DNA of 64,000 nt from Zunongwangia profunda SM-A87 (GTDB lineage: Bacteria > Bacteroidota > Bacteroidia > Flavobacteriales > Flavobacteriaceae). The stretch covers positions 2,610,001-2,674,000 of the forward strand of contig NC_014041.1 of NCBI RefSeq assembly GCF_000023465.1, written 5' to 3'. Below are positions 1-10,800 of this stretch, one piece after another (position 1 is the first letter of the stretch; every line of letters begins with the position of its first letter). The notes under the pieces were generated by a model. It saw nothing but the letters and a program-made list of their open reading frames with translations, was not told the DNA's origin and ran no database searches. A program made the translations under genes and the position numbers.

Positions 1-1074
1 GTAGCGCATATAACCGGAGATAAAAAATTTGAAGGTCGCTCTAATTGTCAGTTTAGAAATCGTTGTATAAGAGGCTGTCCTTATGGAGGTTATTTTAGCA
101 GTCCGTCTTCTACATTACCAGCAGCGAGTAAAACGAATAATATGACACTAAGACCTTATTCTATTGTTAGTGAAGTATTATACGATCCGGACACCAAGGA
201 AGCAACAGGAGTAAAAGTAATTGATACAGAGACGAAAGAAGAAATGGAATTTAAAGCCAATGTTATTTTCCTTTGTGCTTCGGCTATTGCTTCTACCAGT
301 ATTTTAATGCAGTCAAAGTCTGATCGATTTCCTGATGGTTTAGGAAACGATAGTGGAGAGCTAGGACATAACGTGATGGATCACCATTTCTTGGTTGGAG
401 CCTCAGGTAAGTTTGACGGATTTGAGGATTCTTACTACAAAGGAAGAAAGCCTAACGGAATTTACCTTCCTCGCTTTAGAAATCTAAAAGATAACGAAGG
501 TTTGGATTTTATTAGAGGTTATGGTTACCAGGGAGGTGCTAGCCGTGGAGACTGGCAGGAGGCGATTGCCGAGCTGGGTTATGGTAAAGAAATGAAAGAA
601 GCTATTGTTAAGCCTGGTGGCTGGACTATGGGTCTTTTAGCTTTTGGAGAATGTCTTCCTTACCATGATAATAAAATGACTTTGGATTATGATAAGTTAG
701 ATAAGTGGGGATTACCTACCGTAACTTTTGATGCTGAGTTCAAAGAAAATGAGCTTAAAATGCGTAAGGACATGAAAGAACAGGCTGTAGCTATGCTAGA
801 AAAAGCAGGTTGCCGTGAAATCTCTTCTTACGATAATATTGGCGCTCCTGGTCTTGGAATTCACGAAATGGGAACTGCAAGAATGGGCCGCGATCCAAAA
901 ACTTCGGTTCTAAACGGTAATAACCAGCTACACACCGTGAAAAACGTGTATGTTACAGATGGTTCTTTTATGACATCTTCTGGATGCCAGAACCCTTCGT
1001 TAACTTATATGGCTATGACTGCCAGAGCAGCAGATCACGCTTCCAAAAACTTTAAAAATTCGTCTAACGCTTAA
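1..1074 (+). CDS. GMC family oxidoreductase, C-terminal part (5' end outside window)
   Basis: The reading frame is open from base 1, so the N-terminal FAD-binding GxGxxG part lies outside the window. What remains has the GMC cysteine-containing segment near bases 60-100 (NRCIRGCPYGG) and the GMC C-terminal domain, with the motif HEMGTARMG near 860-890 and NPSLTYMA near 990-1015. These hold the conserved His and Asn of the active site. GMC enzymes oxidise alcohol or sugar hydroxyls with FAD. The next gene, 9 bp downstream, is a gluconate 2-dehydrogenase subunit 3-like protein. This two-gene arrangement is known for periplasmic sugar dehydrogenases such as the 3-keto-sugar forming LacA/LacB type. 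The pairing is seen; the substrate is inferred only. Confidence 0.93.
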   Translation, partial: VAHITGDKKFEGRSNCQFRNRCIRGCPYGGYFSSPSSTLPAASKTNNMTLRPYSIVSEVLYDPDTKEATGVKVIDTETKEEMEFKANVIFLCASAIASTSILMQSKSDRFPDGLGNDSGELGHNVMDHHFLVGASGKFDGFEDSYYKGRKPNGIYLPRFRNLKDNEGLDFIRGYGYQGGASRGDWQEAIAELGYGKEMKEAIVKPGGWTMGLLAFGECLPYHDNKMTLDYDKLDKWGLPTVTFDAEFKENELKMRKDMKEQAVAMLEKAGCREISSYDNIGAPGLGIHEMGTARMGRDPKTSVLNGNNQLHTVKNVYVTDGSFMTSSGCQNPSLTYMAMTARAADHASKNFKNSSNA

Positions 1075-1083
1075 ACCAAAATC

Positions 1084-1746
1084 ATGAATAGAAGACAGGC
1101 CTTAAGAAATATAGGATTAGGAGCTGGAGTGATGGTCGTTGGGCCAAGTACTTTAAGTTTACTACAAAGCTGTAAGAATGAACCTACTTACAATTGGCAG
1201 CCTACTTATCTCAGCGCATCAAATGGTTTTATTCTGAAAGAAGTTTTGGACATTATTTTGCCTAAAACAGATACTGCGGGAGCAAGTGAATTAAATATAC
1301 CTGAATTTATAGATTCTTATATGGCTGAAGTAGCTCCCGAGTCGCAGCAAAAAGAATTTAAGAAATCGGCAGATGCTTTTGCCAGTGCTTTTAAAAAGGA
1401 ATTTGATAAAGATCCGGGTAATGGAACTCCTGAGGAATTTGATAAAATCATCGCAAAATATTTAAAAGCTACTCCGGAAGAAAGGGAAAGCTTTAGACCA
1501 AAAAGGAATACCGAAACTCAAGACCCACAAGAACAAACTCCTGATGAAGAAGAATTAGGAGAAGAAATGAATCAAGATTCTGGAGCCCTTGCTTATTTAG
1601 AAACGGTAAGGGATTTGGGAATCTGGGCTTGGAAAACTAGTGAACAAATTGGGGAAAATGTACTTTGGTACGATCCTATCCCAGGAGAATACATTCCTTG
1701 TGGCCCGGTTGAAGAACTGGGGGGAGGTAAAGCCATGTCGCTTTAA
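1084..1746 (+). CDS. gluconate 2-dehydrogenase subunit 3 family protein
   Basis: A protein of 220 aa with a twin-arginine-like N-terminus (MNRRQALRNIGLG) followed by a hydrophobic stretch and a Cys near residue 30, so export by Tat and possible lipidation are likely. The body matches the gluconate 2-dehydrogenase subunit 3 family, with ILKEVLDIILPKTDTAGA near residues 50-67. This family is the small partner of GMC flavoproteins and probably carries the folded catalytic subunit across the membrane. It starts 9 bp after the GMC gene and is followed by a strong hairpin, so the pair closes an operon. There is an acidic, Glu/Gln-rich low-complexity insert near residues 139-160. Confidence 0.88.
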   Translation: MNRRQALRNIGLGAGVMVVGPSTLSLLQSCKNEPTYNWQPTYLSASNGFILKEVLDIILPKTDTAGASELNIPEFIDSYMAEVAPESQQKEFKKSADAFASAFKKEFDKDPGNGTPEEFDKIIAKYLKATPEERESFRPKRNTETQDPQEQTPDEEELGEEMNQDSGALAYLETVRDLGIWAWKTSEQIGENVLWYDPIPGEYIPCGPVEELGGGKAMSL

Positions 1747-1842
1747 ATTTCTCAAAATAGAATACTTTAGTTTTAATATTAAAGCAAATTAAAGTATATT
1801 GTTATAGCTTAAATTTAGGTAATCTAAATTACTAATTATCCG

Positions 1843-1878
1843 AAAAAAGCTGTCTCTTCTAAAAGGGACAGCTTTTTT
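1843..1878 (+). terminator. Rho-independent terminator after the GMC operon
   Basis: A 14-bp stem (1843-1856 with 1865-1878, one G-U pair) with an 8-base loop, A-rich on the left and ending in a T run on the right. It lies about 100 bp after the stop of the subunit 3 gene. Confidence 0.85.
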
Positions 1879-2332
1879 ATTGGTAGCACCATATATTGAT
1901 AATACCCACTTTCCCATCTAAAGTAGCTGCTATTCAAGATGTCTCGATAAAAAATAAATATACAAGGATGCATTATAGACACGCCCTGAAATAGTTTATT
2001 GACGTCGGTTTTCTAAAATTTTATTTAAAAAACGTCATTTAAAAAGTTATTATGACTGATTTGAAAATCTTAGCAAATTAAGCAAATCAATCAGCATTGT
2101 CCGGTTAAAGAAGCAAGAACGCTTCACTGAATGAAACAAGAAAAAAGAATGGATTGGAACTATTTGATATACTTATTATATATTCTTTTTGAGTACCAAA
2201 TTGCACCTGTAAGTTTTTCAAAAAATAAGGCTTAAAACCTGAAAAATCTCTTTATTTCCAATTATTGGTATAATAAAAGTTTTATAGGACGAACAGGTAA
2301 ATTCATTTATAGTCCAGCATTTTTCTTGGCTG
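1879..2332. other. intergenic region with no recognisable gene
   Basis: About 450 bp of AT-rich sequence between the terminator and the convergent end of the GyrI-like gene. No ORF with coding character, RNA gene or strong hairpin was seen. The only structure noted is a weak TGACGT/ACGTCA inverted repeat at 2000-2005 and 2032-2037. Confidence 0.5.
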
Positions 2333-3232
2333 TTAATCTCTTATTAAGGTATAAATATCGGTTGTCCATTCGGTGGAGTTTCCACCCATTTCAGGATTAT
2401 TATTAAATACCTCAAGAACCTGATCACTAATTTTTAAATGATTTGCTTTGGCATAATCCTGCAATTTATACCAGGCGAAGTGTGTAAAAAGATAGTTCCC
2501 ATTAAAAATCGTATGCACTGCATTAAACGATGGTAATGTTCTTAATTTAATCTTTTCGGTTTCTGGTAGTCCCTCTTTTTTAACAATCGGAAAACAAAAA
2601 TCGAACTTAATTTCATTGGTCCCCTTGTCCCAACTTTTTACCAGAACTCTTGGCTTTGCGGGCATTTCAAGATCATGCTCTAAAACATAATCCGATAAAT
2701 AACCAATATTGGTCATCATAAGCATTGCTTTTTGTTGAAGCTTTCCTTTTAAACCTATGCAGGCGCAATAGTCGGCTTTTGGCGCCTTTGTTTCGCCAAT
2801 AATCTCAATATTATAATTGTTTTTTTCTTTATCAAGAGACTTTCTGATTATTTCAAGCTCTTTTTTAAGGCTATCCTGTTCTTTATTTTCACCAATTAGT
2901 ATAGAAAACCGACTGGAAATTAAGCTTTCTGGATGGCTAATAATAGCTTTTACCTTATTTACGGAATCGTTGAGCTGACTAATATTCCAATCGATAATTA
3001 GGGGGGTATCCTGAAATTTAACTAGATGTTTAACCTGTTCATCAAAGTTTTCCTCCAAAATTTCGGCTTTATCAAAATGCTCGTATTGCCAATATTCAAT
3101 TCTTTCATAAATAATTCCACCTGGGGTATTGGTGGTAAATGCGATACTGTAGTCATAGGGCTTAACCGCAAAATACCAGATGGAAAAACCAATGATCCCA
3201 ACTATTAAAATACCCGATAAAATTTTTCCCAT
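2333..3232 (-). CDS. membrane-anchored GyrI-like (AraC effector-binding) domain protein
   Basis: A protein of 299 aa with an N-terminal hydrophobic segment (about residues 4-23) and no lipobox Cys, so probably membrane-anchored with the rest outside. The C-terminal half (about residues 160-299) resembles the GyrI-like/AraC effector-binding fold and ends in the typical TDIYTLIRD strand. Such domains bind small molecules. The middle (about 110-140) is charged and may be helical. It is the last gene of the SusCD operon, starting 4 bp after the haloperoxidase-like gene, so it may bind the substrate or product of that system. The role is inferred; the family call rests on the C-terminus and is moderately sure. 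Confidence 0.65.
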   Translation of the reverse strand: MGKILSGILIVGIIGFSIWYFAVKPYDYSIAFTTNTPGGIIYERIEYWQYEHFDKAEILEENFDEQVKHLVKFQDTPLIIDWNISQLNDSVNKVKAIISHPESLISSRFSILIGENKEQDSLKKELEIIRKSLDKEKNNYNIEIIGETKAPKADYCACIGLKGKLQQKAMLMMTNIGYLSDYVLEHDLEMPAKPRVLVKSWDKGTNEIKFDFCFPIVKKEGLPETEKIKLRTLPSFNAVHTIFNGNYLFTHFAWYKLQDYAKANHLKISDQVLEVFNNNPEMGGNSTEWTTDIYTLIRD

Positions 3233-3236
3233 CAGA

Positions 3237-4577
3237 TTATAGCGTTTTTACCTCTAGCGTATTAATCACATGTTTACCCAGAGATATTCCCTGATCTAAA
3301 CCATTTTCTATAGCCGCCCGGTAATGAATGCCACCATATAGTCTACTTAAAGCCGCTTCTTTGGCTGCATTTCTAAAAGAGGCATATTCCCGTTTTGGTA
3401 ATCCATAAGGAACTTCAGTATCGTCTAAAAACTGAAATTGGTCTCCAAATAGTTTTGATAAGACCTCTGCCGAAGCTCCACTTACTACAGAGTGACCACT
3501 GGTATACTCTGGGAACGGTGGCGTTTGTAAAACCGGTTTCCACTGGTCGTCGATAAATTTATTGATCAATGTTTCAGGGCGTACAAGATTACTACGATAC
3601 TTTTCATCCCAACAGCTAATAAAAGCATCAGCAATTGCCATACTCGTAGTAGTATACGCATAAACGGTTTTATCGAAGTCTAGATTGGCCTTGTTACAAG
3701 CCACTTTCGTGATACCAATCCAATGACCACCCGGTGTAATTTTTTTGGTGGCAAACATTAAATGTCCACGTTGTGTAGAAACATAAGGATTGCAATCCCA
3801 AAATTTAGCAATCGCCATTTCTTCAGATTTGTTTCCTGTTTCTTCCATCTGGTTTCTCACATCGTAAACCTCCATCAATTCTTTGTAAAACTGTGAACCT
3901 TCTTCCATAGAAAATTCAGGATGGCTTTTTGGTTTAAATTGTGAAGCAGAGTCTAAGGTAAAAGGCCTTATTTTCATCCAGTGCGGTTCTATCCCATCCA
4001 TATAGGCGGGTGGGGTAGGTTGCCACCTGGAAACATCTTCAGTATACACCGAAAATTTGGGCATTGTTCGCGTTTGTTTGTAATTGTCTTTATCAATCCA
4101 TTGCTTAAAAACATTCGCTACCAGCATGCCGTAAGCTTCAGAGTTAATAAAGATTTCCTCATTATTTTTTTTCCAGTTTACAAATAAACTATCGCTGTAA
4201 TCGCTAATTTCAACTTCAGAAAAAATAAGTGTTTTTCCAATTTCCAATTGTGCGATTAAAGCGGCCATTCTATAATCGATAGCTTTCGTTGTATCTAATA
4301 CAGGGATTTCTATATCTGCATTTATAGTTTTTGTTAATGAATTCATTTCCGGATTATGCTGCGCTACAATTTCGTAAGCAGCAAGATTAGAATAGGAGTA
4401 AATTCGGCTTGCTACCGGTGGAGAGAATATATCATGCACCATGATGTTGGTGATCTTATCTAAAGCTTCGTGATAATTATTCGCACTTATCGCAACAGAT
4501 TCTTTAGATGCGCTTTTTTCATCGGCACATCCTGTGAATAACGATATCGTTAAAAGTAATACTAGAACTTTTTTCAT
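3237..4577 (-). CDS. vanadium-dependent haloperoxidase-like PAP2 superfamily lipoprotein
   Basis: A protein of 446 aa with a lipoprotein signal (Cys17 in FTGCADE). The C-terminal half has the full vanadate/phosphate-binding set of the PAP2/haloperoxidase fold: K326-x6-R333-P334, S360-G361-H362 in EYTSGHS, and R412 with H418 in SRLYGGIH. All residues needed to bind vanadate, or to act as an acid phosphatase, are therefore present. Bacteroidota proteins of this size are usually annotated as vanadium-dependent haloperoxidases. Sequence alone does not separate halide oxidation from phosphatase activity. It follows the second VCBS/ASPIC gene after 2 bp, so it is translated from the same mRNA. Likely periplasmic or surface-exposed. 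Confidence 0.88.
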   Translation of the reverse strand: MKKVLVLLLTISLFTGCADEKSASKESVAISANNYHEALDKITNIMVHDIFSPPVASRIYSYSNLAAYEIVAQHNPEMNSLTKTINADIEIPVLDTTKAIDYRMAALIAQLEIGKTLIFSEVEISDYSDSLFVNWKKNNEEIFINSEAYGMLVANVFKQWIDKDNYKQTRTMPKFSVYTEDVSRWQPTPPAYMDGIEPHWMKIRPFTLDSASQFKPKSHPEFSMEEGSQFYKELMEVYDVRNQMEETGNKSEEMAIAKFWDCNPYVSTQRGHLMFATKKITPGGHWIGITKVACNKANLDFDKTVYAYTTTSMAIADAFISCWDEKYRSNLVRPETLINKFIDDQWKPVLQTPPFPEYTSGHSVVSGASAEVLSKLFGDQFQFLDDTEVPYGLPKREYASFRNAAKEAALSRLYGGIHYRAAIENGLDQGISLGKHVINTLEVKTL

Positions 4578-4579
4578 AT

Positions 4580-7500
4580 TTAGTTCAGTTTATAAACTTC
4601 TGGTTTATTGTTGTTATAGGTCACTAATAGGTATTCCCTATCTTCCAAATTTAGTATATTGAAACTAATTACTGCTTTTTGCGTAAAATTAATACCAAGA
4701 TCTTTGGCTTCCATTAAAGTGTCGACAGACTGTAGCATAATGCCGGCGAGCTGATCGAATTTGCCGTGGTATGGTATGGTACCAAAGTAATTACCACCAA
4801 CAAGTACTTCTGTTTTACCATCTTTATTAAAATCGTGTTCTAAAAATACGGTTATTGGGGCTACTTGCAACGGATTTTTAAACGCTTTAAAACTAAAATT
4901 CCCATTTTCATTTAGTAAATATCCAGAAGCCAAGGTTTCTACTTTCAAAATTTCAGCTTTTTCCAGCTGCTCTTTATCAAAAATTTCTTCGATAGTTTTT
5001 CCTGCAAAACTTTTATAATCGGTGAATTTTTTCCTTAAATAAGCTAATTGTCCTACCAACATATCTAAACCATTCACAGGATAATAATTTCCGTTTTTTT
5101 CCTGAGCGAGAATGGTTTCTGTACTTCCGTTCGCATCAAAATCAAGATAATACATTTTAAGCGGATTGTCCCTGTTTGCTTTTAATTTTGTATTTAATCC
5201 CCAATTCCCCAGTAAATAATCTTTATCTCCATCACCATCTATGTCAAATTCAGCAATGCTTTGCCATAAGCCTTTTAAGTGATGGTCGATTTTATAGCTT
5301 ATAAGTTTTCCTTTTTGATTTTTATAGAACTTGGGTGCCATCCATTCTCCAACTACGATAAGATCGATTTGCCCGTCCTTATCAAAATCAGTCCAGATCG
5401 CATCGGTAACCATCCCGATTTTCCCCAGGTTATTTTCTTTATCAATACTGAAACTTCCATTATCATTTTTTAATAAAAAAGACTGTGGAATGTTACCAAA
5501 ATCATTAGAAACCGCTGCACTACCAATAAAGAGATCCAAGTCACCATCATTATCATAATCGGCTGCTTTTACAACACTACCATTTTCAAAATATTCCGGG
5601 AATTCAACTTTACTGAATTTTTTATCCTGTTGAAGATATAATCGGTCTAATAAAGCCTTGTTTTCGCCATAATATTCTCCACCACCGGAAATTACAAGCA
5701 GGTCATTTTCCCCATTGTGATCAAAATCTTCAATAATTGCAGAAATATCTTCGGAAGGGGCGTCGTTTTCTAAAGCCGAAATTGATTGTTTTTCAAAGCC
5801 ATTTTTAGTTTGAAAATATATCGCTGATTTTTCGAATTTCGCACTTCCGAAGAAAATATCTTCTTTTGCATCCCCATTAATATCCTTTACAACAACGGCT
5901 GGTCCACGATCTGAAATTTGATAAGGAATTAATTTCTGGCGATCAAAATCCTGATAGCGATTTTCTTTATGTTCGTAATCTAATCCAGGTAAAGAATCGA
6001 TTTTACTAAACCATGGCCTATTCCTCGGGAATAACTCGGCATAATTCACCTTTTCAAGGTTCTCTTTTGAGGTCATGTAAAGGCTTTTACCCAGCTTAAG
6101 ATTCGATAATTTTTGAACCGAATTGTCTGGCCATATAATGAAAAGGGAATCGATTTTTGTTGTATCAGGAAAACCAAAGTGCAATATTGCTTCTGAAGCC
6201 GATTGAAAGCCGCGAGTGGTGAATAATTGTTTTATTTGTCGGTTTCCATTTTGATAAGCAATTGCTTTACTCCCAATACCCTGAATATTTGGAGCTTTAT
6301 ATTTAAGTTTTATTTTTAGAAAATTCTTATTGTTTTTAGTGATTAAATTTTCATAAATCCTTGCGGGTGCATTGATGTTATTGGTAATAATATCCAGATC
6401 ACCATCATTATCGAAATCGGCATAAGCCGAGCCGGTACTCATAATACTATCTTTAGAGATCCAGTTGCCAGAACGGTCTTTAAAATTCAGGTTCTTGCTA
6501 CCTTTAAAGATACGGTTTGCTACTGCCCCGGAAGGCATCATCTGGATTGCTTTTTTATCGATTTTATTCCCTTTAGTGAGTTCTTTTTGAACCTGATTAT
6601 TGGAGACATATTTTATATAATCATAATCATTTGGGCGTTTTGGAATTCCCGTTGAAATAAAAACATCCTGTATTCCGTCTAAATCATAATCTGCAAAGAG
6701 TGCGCTCCAGCTCCAATCGGTAGCGGCAAGACCGCTAATTAAACCTAAATCCTGGAAGTATTGACCACCCTGATTTACTTGGAGCATATTACGGCTAAAC
6801 TGCTCGTGATAATGTAGCCTTTCGATTTTCATTTTATGAATGTCTGGGGAATCGTCACCCATACTCGCTTTGATAACTTTTTCATCATCAGGTAACATGT
6901 CTAAAGTGAGAATATCCAAAAATCCATCATTGTTTACATCAGCAGCATCGCTTCCCATAGAAAACCGGCTGGTGTGCCCAAATTTAGATTTAAGGCTTTC
7001 GGTAAACGTTCCATCACCATTATTCAGATAGTAAAAATCATCTTCATGAAAGTCATTACTAATATAAATATCGGTAAATCCATCATTATTAAAATCAGCT
7101 GTCGCAATTCCAAGTCCGTAACCATTTGGTCCACCATAAATTCCAGCTTCTTCACTGACATCGGTAAAATGGGTTCCATCGTTTCTCAGTAATTTATCAC
7201 CGCTTCTTTCATTTCTTTTTTTTCGAATATCAGCAGGGCCATAAGTGTTTACAGTGTGTACAGCATGATTCAATAAGTACATATCCAAATCACCATCATT
7301 GTCATAATCGAAAAATGCGACGTTGGTGCTATAATTTTGAAAGTCTAAACCAAAATCGGCTGCTTTTTCGGTAAAAGTTCCGTCACCATTATTGATAAAA
7401 AGTTCATTTTTCCCTTTTAGTCCGTTAATGCCTACAACAGCGCAAACATATATATCTAAAAGTCCATCACCGTTGATATCGACAATTGCTGTACCGGTGT

Positions 7501-7846
7501 TCCAATCTGAATTTCCGGCGACTCCGGCAGTTGCTGTGATGTCTTCAAATTGCAGGTTTCCTTTATTCAAAAATAATTTATTGGCAACCTGATTTCCTGT
7601 AAGAAAAATATCCGGCAGGCTATCGTTATTAATATCGCCAATTGCAATGCCCCCGCCATTATAATAATACAGGTAATCTAAAATATTAAGACTATCGGTT
7701 GGCGTAAGTGTATTAATGAAATCAAGATTAGTGATTTGAGTGTTTAATTCTTTAAAAAGGGGAGGAGTGGCGGTTTCCTGAACTTTTTCGTTTTTAGAGC
7801 AGGCCGCTAAAACAGCAAAAATCAATATGTACCCAAGTTTTTTCAT
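4580..7846 (-). CDS. VCBS/FG-GAP repeat lipoprotein with ASPIC/UnbV domain (CRTAC1-like), second copy
   Basis: A protein of 1088 aa with a lipoprotein signal (Cys16 in LAACSKN). It is filled with calcium-binding DxNxDGxxD loops such as DINNDSLPD, DINGDGLLD and DYDNDGDLD, typical of VCBS/FG-GAP beta-propeller blades. The ASPIC/UnbV signature (TTRGFQSASEAILHFG, then IIWPDNS) sits near residues 540-585, followed by a second propeller-like half. Such proteins are extracellular and usually mediate binding; no enzyme motif was seen. Its start overlaps the stop of the upstream paralogue by one base (TAATG at 7844-7848), suggesting translational coupling. It probably works at the outer membrane with SusC/SusD. 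Confidence 0.9.
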   Translation of the reverse strand: MKKLGYILIFAVLAACSKNEKVQETATPPLFKELNTQITNLDFINTLTPTDSLNILDYLYYYNGGGIAIGDINNDSLPDIFLTGNQVANKLFLNKGNLQFEDITATAGVAGNSDWNTGTAIVDINGDGLLDIYVCAVVGINGLKGKNELFINNGDGTFTEKAADFGLDFQNYSTNVAFFDYDNDGDLDMYLLNHAVHTVNTYGPADIRKKRNERSGDKLLRNDGTHFTDVSEEAGIYGGPNGYGLGIATADFNNDGFTDIYISNDFHEDDFYYLNNGDGTFTESLKSKFGHTSRFSMGSDAADVNNDGFLDILTLDMLPDDEKVIKASMGDDSPDIHKMKIERLHYHEQFSRNMLQVNQGGQYFQDLGLISGLAATDWSWSALFADYDLDGIQDVFISTGIPKRPNDYDYIKYVSNNQVQKELTKGNKIDKKAIQMMPSGAVANRIFKGSKNLNFKDRSGNWISKDSIMSTGSAYADFDNDGDLDIITNNINAPARIYENLITKNNKNFLKIKLKYKAPNIQGIGSKAIAYQNGNRQIKQLFTTRGFQSASEAILHFGFPDTTKIDSLFIIWPDNSVQKLSNLKLGKSLYMTSKENLEKVNYAELFPRNRPWFSKIDSLPGLDYEHKENRYQDFDRQKLIPYQISDRGPAVVVKDINGDAKEDIFFGSAKFEKSAIYFQTKNGFEKQSISALENDAPSEDISAIIEDFDHNGENDLLVISGGGEYYGENKALLDRLYLQQDKKFSKVEFPEYFENGSVVKAADYDNDGDLDLFIGSAAVSNDFGNIPQSFLLKNDNGSFSIDKENNLGKIGMVTDAIWTDFDKDGQIDLIVVGEWMAPKFYKNQKGKLISYKIDHHLKGLWQSIAEFDIDGDGDKDYLLGNWGLNTKLKANRDNPLKMYYLDFDANGSTETILAQEKNGNYYPVNGLDMLVGQLAYLRKKFTDYKSFAGKTIEEIFDKEQLEKAEILKVETLASGYLLNENGNFSFKAFKNPLQVAPITVFLEHDFNKDGKTEVLVGGNYFGTIPYHGKFDQLAGIMLQSVDTLMEAKDLGINFTQKAVISFNILNLEDREYLLVTYNNNKPEVYKLN

Positions 7847-10800
7847 TACTGGAGTTTGTACAGTTTTGGTTTTTCGTTGTTAATTCCTACCAACAGGTAC
7901 CTTTCACCTTTTTTATTTTGAATAATTTTTAGATCCCGAACCTGTCCTTTAAAAAATAAGCCGGTTTTTTCTGAAGATTCCGCTCTAAAATTACCATTTC
8001 CGTCATTGATTAAAACAAGTCCGTAATTAGCATCTAATCTTGAAAACTGAGGTTTTAGATCGTAATCATTACCCGCGATAATTATATCCAAATTACCATC
8101 ATTATTTACATCAAGGCTTTCGATTGCATGAATAGAACTAAATTGTGCTTTGGCTGGCATTTCCTTAATGTCAAAATTTCCATTCCCCTTGTTGATTGCA
8201 ATAATACTCTTAAAGCTTCTAATTTCCTTTACTAAAGCTTTGTCCAAAACTTCTTTGGAAAATAACTGATCTATAGATTTTGTGGCATATTCAGAGAATT
8301 TTAGGTTTTGCTTTTTTACTGAAGAAATCTGCCCTGATAGCTCTCGGCGTAAATGTATAGGAACATCTTTATCCTCAATTCGTTGTGTAAAAATCTGCTC
8401 TACAGTACCGTTATTATCAAAATCATTGATGTACAATTTAACAGGAGCTTCTTTGCTGGCATTATAAAAAGAATTGGTGCCCCGATTCCCCAAAATTAAA
8501 TCTGCTAGACCATCATTGTTTATATCAGCCACATGTATGCTATTCCATGCCCCTGAATATTCATCAAGATTAGAGTTTAATTTAATTAATTTTCCGTCTT
8601 TAAATTTAAAAATAGCCGTTGCCATCCAGTCTCCCGTAATGATCAATTCTGCTTTGCCGTCATTATCAATATCGGTCCATTTGGCATCGGTAATCATTCC
8701 TAGATTATCTAAAATGGACGTATCTAAAGTTTTAAAATTACCGTTTCCTTCATTTTTAAGCAATTGATGTTTTGGATTTACACCATAAACTCCGGGTTTA
8801 CTACGGTACCCAATAAAAAAATCAGTTCTTCCGTTATTATCAAGATCGTTGGCTGCGATAACCGCCGCATTTTGATTATTAATAGGTAGTGCCGAATTGG
8901 CCTTACTGAAATTCCCTTTACCGTCGTTTAGATAAATTCGAGTTTCATACTGTTCTTTTTCAGCATAAATATTATTTCCTCCAGAAATTATAATAAGATC
9001 TTTAAAATCATCATTATCAACATCAATAAAAATTGCGCCGGTTTCTTCAACAAGTTTTGAATTTTCAGTGTCGTCCAAAATGCTTTGTGAAAATTTACCA
9101 TCGGCTTGCTGAAGATAAAGCACACCCGACTGGTTTCTGGCGCCAGCAATATAAAAATCATCGTTTCCGTCATTATTGATATCGGCAACGGCGATTGCAG
9201 GCCCTTCCCGGGAGAGCATTTTATTAATAAGACCTTCGTAATCATAGTCTACATAATTATCTTCTTGGTGCGGTTTGAAATTGGATACGATTTCTTTAAA
9301 ATATTGCTCAGATTGCGATTCTGGAAGATTATATTTTTCAGATTCTTCCTGATCGAAAACCACAGGTTTATTACTATCAACACCGGTTTTTAAAGAAGAA
9401 GTTTTATCAGGCCAAATTACACGAATGGAATCTATTTTTTTATAAGGTCCCAGGCCAAAAGTGAGGCTGTAATCTGCGGAGGATTGAAATCCACGAGTAG
9501 GAATGAGCTGTTGCGTTAACTGTTTTTCTTTGGTATATACGATCACTTTACTACCAATGGCGAAGGTGTTTTTGTTACTGCCTTTTAGCTGGATTTTAGT
9601 CCAGTTATGATTTCTCTTTTTATTTGTTTCGTTGCGGTAAACAAATAGATCCATGTTCACATTATTTACGATAATATCCAGATCTCCGTCGTTATCCAAA
9701 TCTCCGTAAGCTGATCCATTAGAAAAACTAGGTTTACCAAATCCCCAATCTTCTGTAACATTAGAAAAGCTTAAATCACCATTATTTTTAAAGGCATAGT
9801 TGGGAATAGGAGTACTTGGCATTTCGCTTAAAATAGAATCAAATTCTTTTTTTTGACCAGTGAGTACCATCTGCTGAAGAATATCATTCGCAAAAAAATC
9901 CATAAAGTCTTGATTGGTAAGATCATGGTATATGCCGTTACTCACATAAATATCCTTATAACCATCATTATCCATATCGAAAATTAAAGCGCCCCAGCTC
10001 CAATCTGTTTGTGCCACACCACTATAAAAAGCAATCTCAGAAAAGCTGTTATTGCCATTATTTAATTGCAAGCTGTTTTGCATGTACTGGTGAAAAAAAT
10101 CTCGGTCTTCCTTTAATTTATAGAGATCAAAACGTTCAAATTCACTGGTGTTTTTTAAGCGTTCATCTGCTTCGGGAAGCATATCGGTTACAAAAATTTC
10201 AGGTAATCCATCGTTGTTGATATCTGCCATATCTGCTCCCATTGAAGATAGACTTAAATGCGATACCTGATTTTTGATGTCCTCTCGAAAACTTCCGTCC
10301 CCATTATTGATATACAGGTAATCACGTTCGTAAAAATCATTAGAAACATAAATATCTGGAAGCATATCATTATTTATATCGCCAATAGTTACTCCAAGGC
10401 CAAAACCAATAAGACTCCCATAGATGCCGGCTTCTTCGCTAACATCCGTAAATTTTCCATTATCATTTCGTAATAGTTTATCTCCACCACCTTTAAAAAC
10501 ATCAGGTAAATTCCAATCCTTAGCACGCAGATCCCTTTTGTTGTTATAACCAAGACTGGCAACAGGAATAAAACTATTATTTAGGATATAAACATCTAAA
10601 TCACCATCCAGATCATAGTCAAAAAAAGCAGCATGGGTAGTGAAACCATTTTCATTCAAGTTGTATTCAGAAGCTTTTTCTGTAAAAGTAAGATCCCCGT
10701 TATTGATAAAAAGCTCATTGTTACGGTCTTCACCTTCAATGTTCCCAGCATTACAAACATAAATATCTAGTAAACCATCATTATTGATATCTACCATTGT

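Noticed and set aside
2000..2037. TGACGT/ACGTCA inverted repeat as an operator
   Set aside because: Only 6 bp arms, 26 bp apart, not near a start codon of a divergent gene.
3026..10473. Many open frames of 60-97 codons on the opposite strand of the VCBS genes
   Set aside because: They mirror the repetitive Asp/Asn/Gly codons of the real genes, show no family features and lack plausible starts.
5279..10473. CRISPR-like or tandem DNA repeats in the VCBS genes
   Set aside because: The repetition is at protein level (calcium loops) with variable spacing and codons; no identical repeat/spacer pattern.
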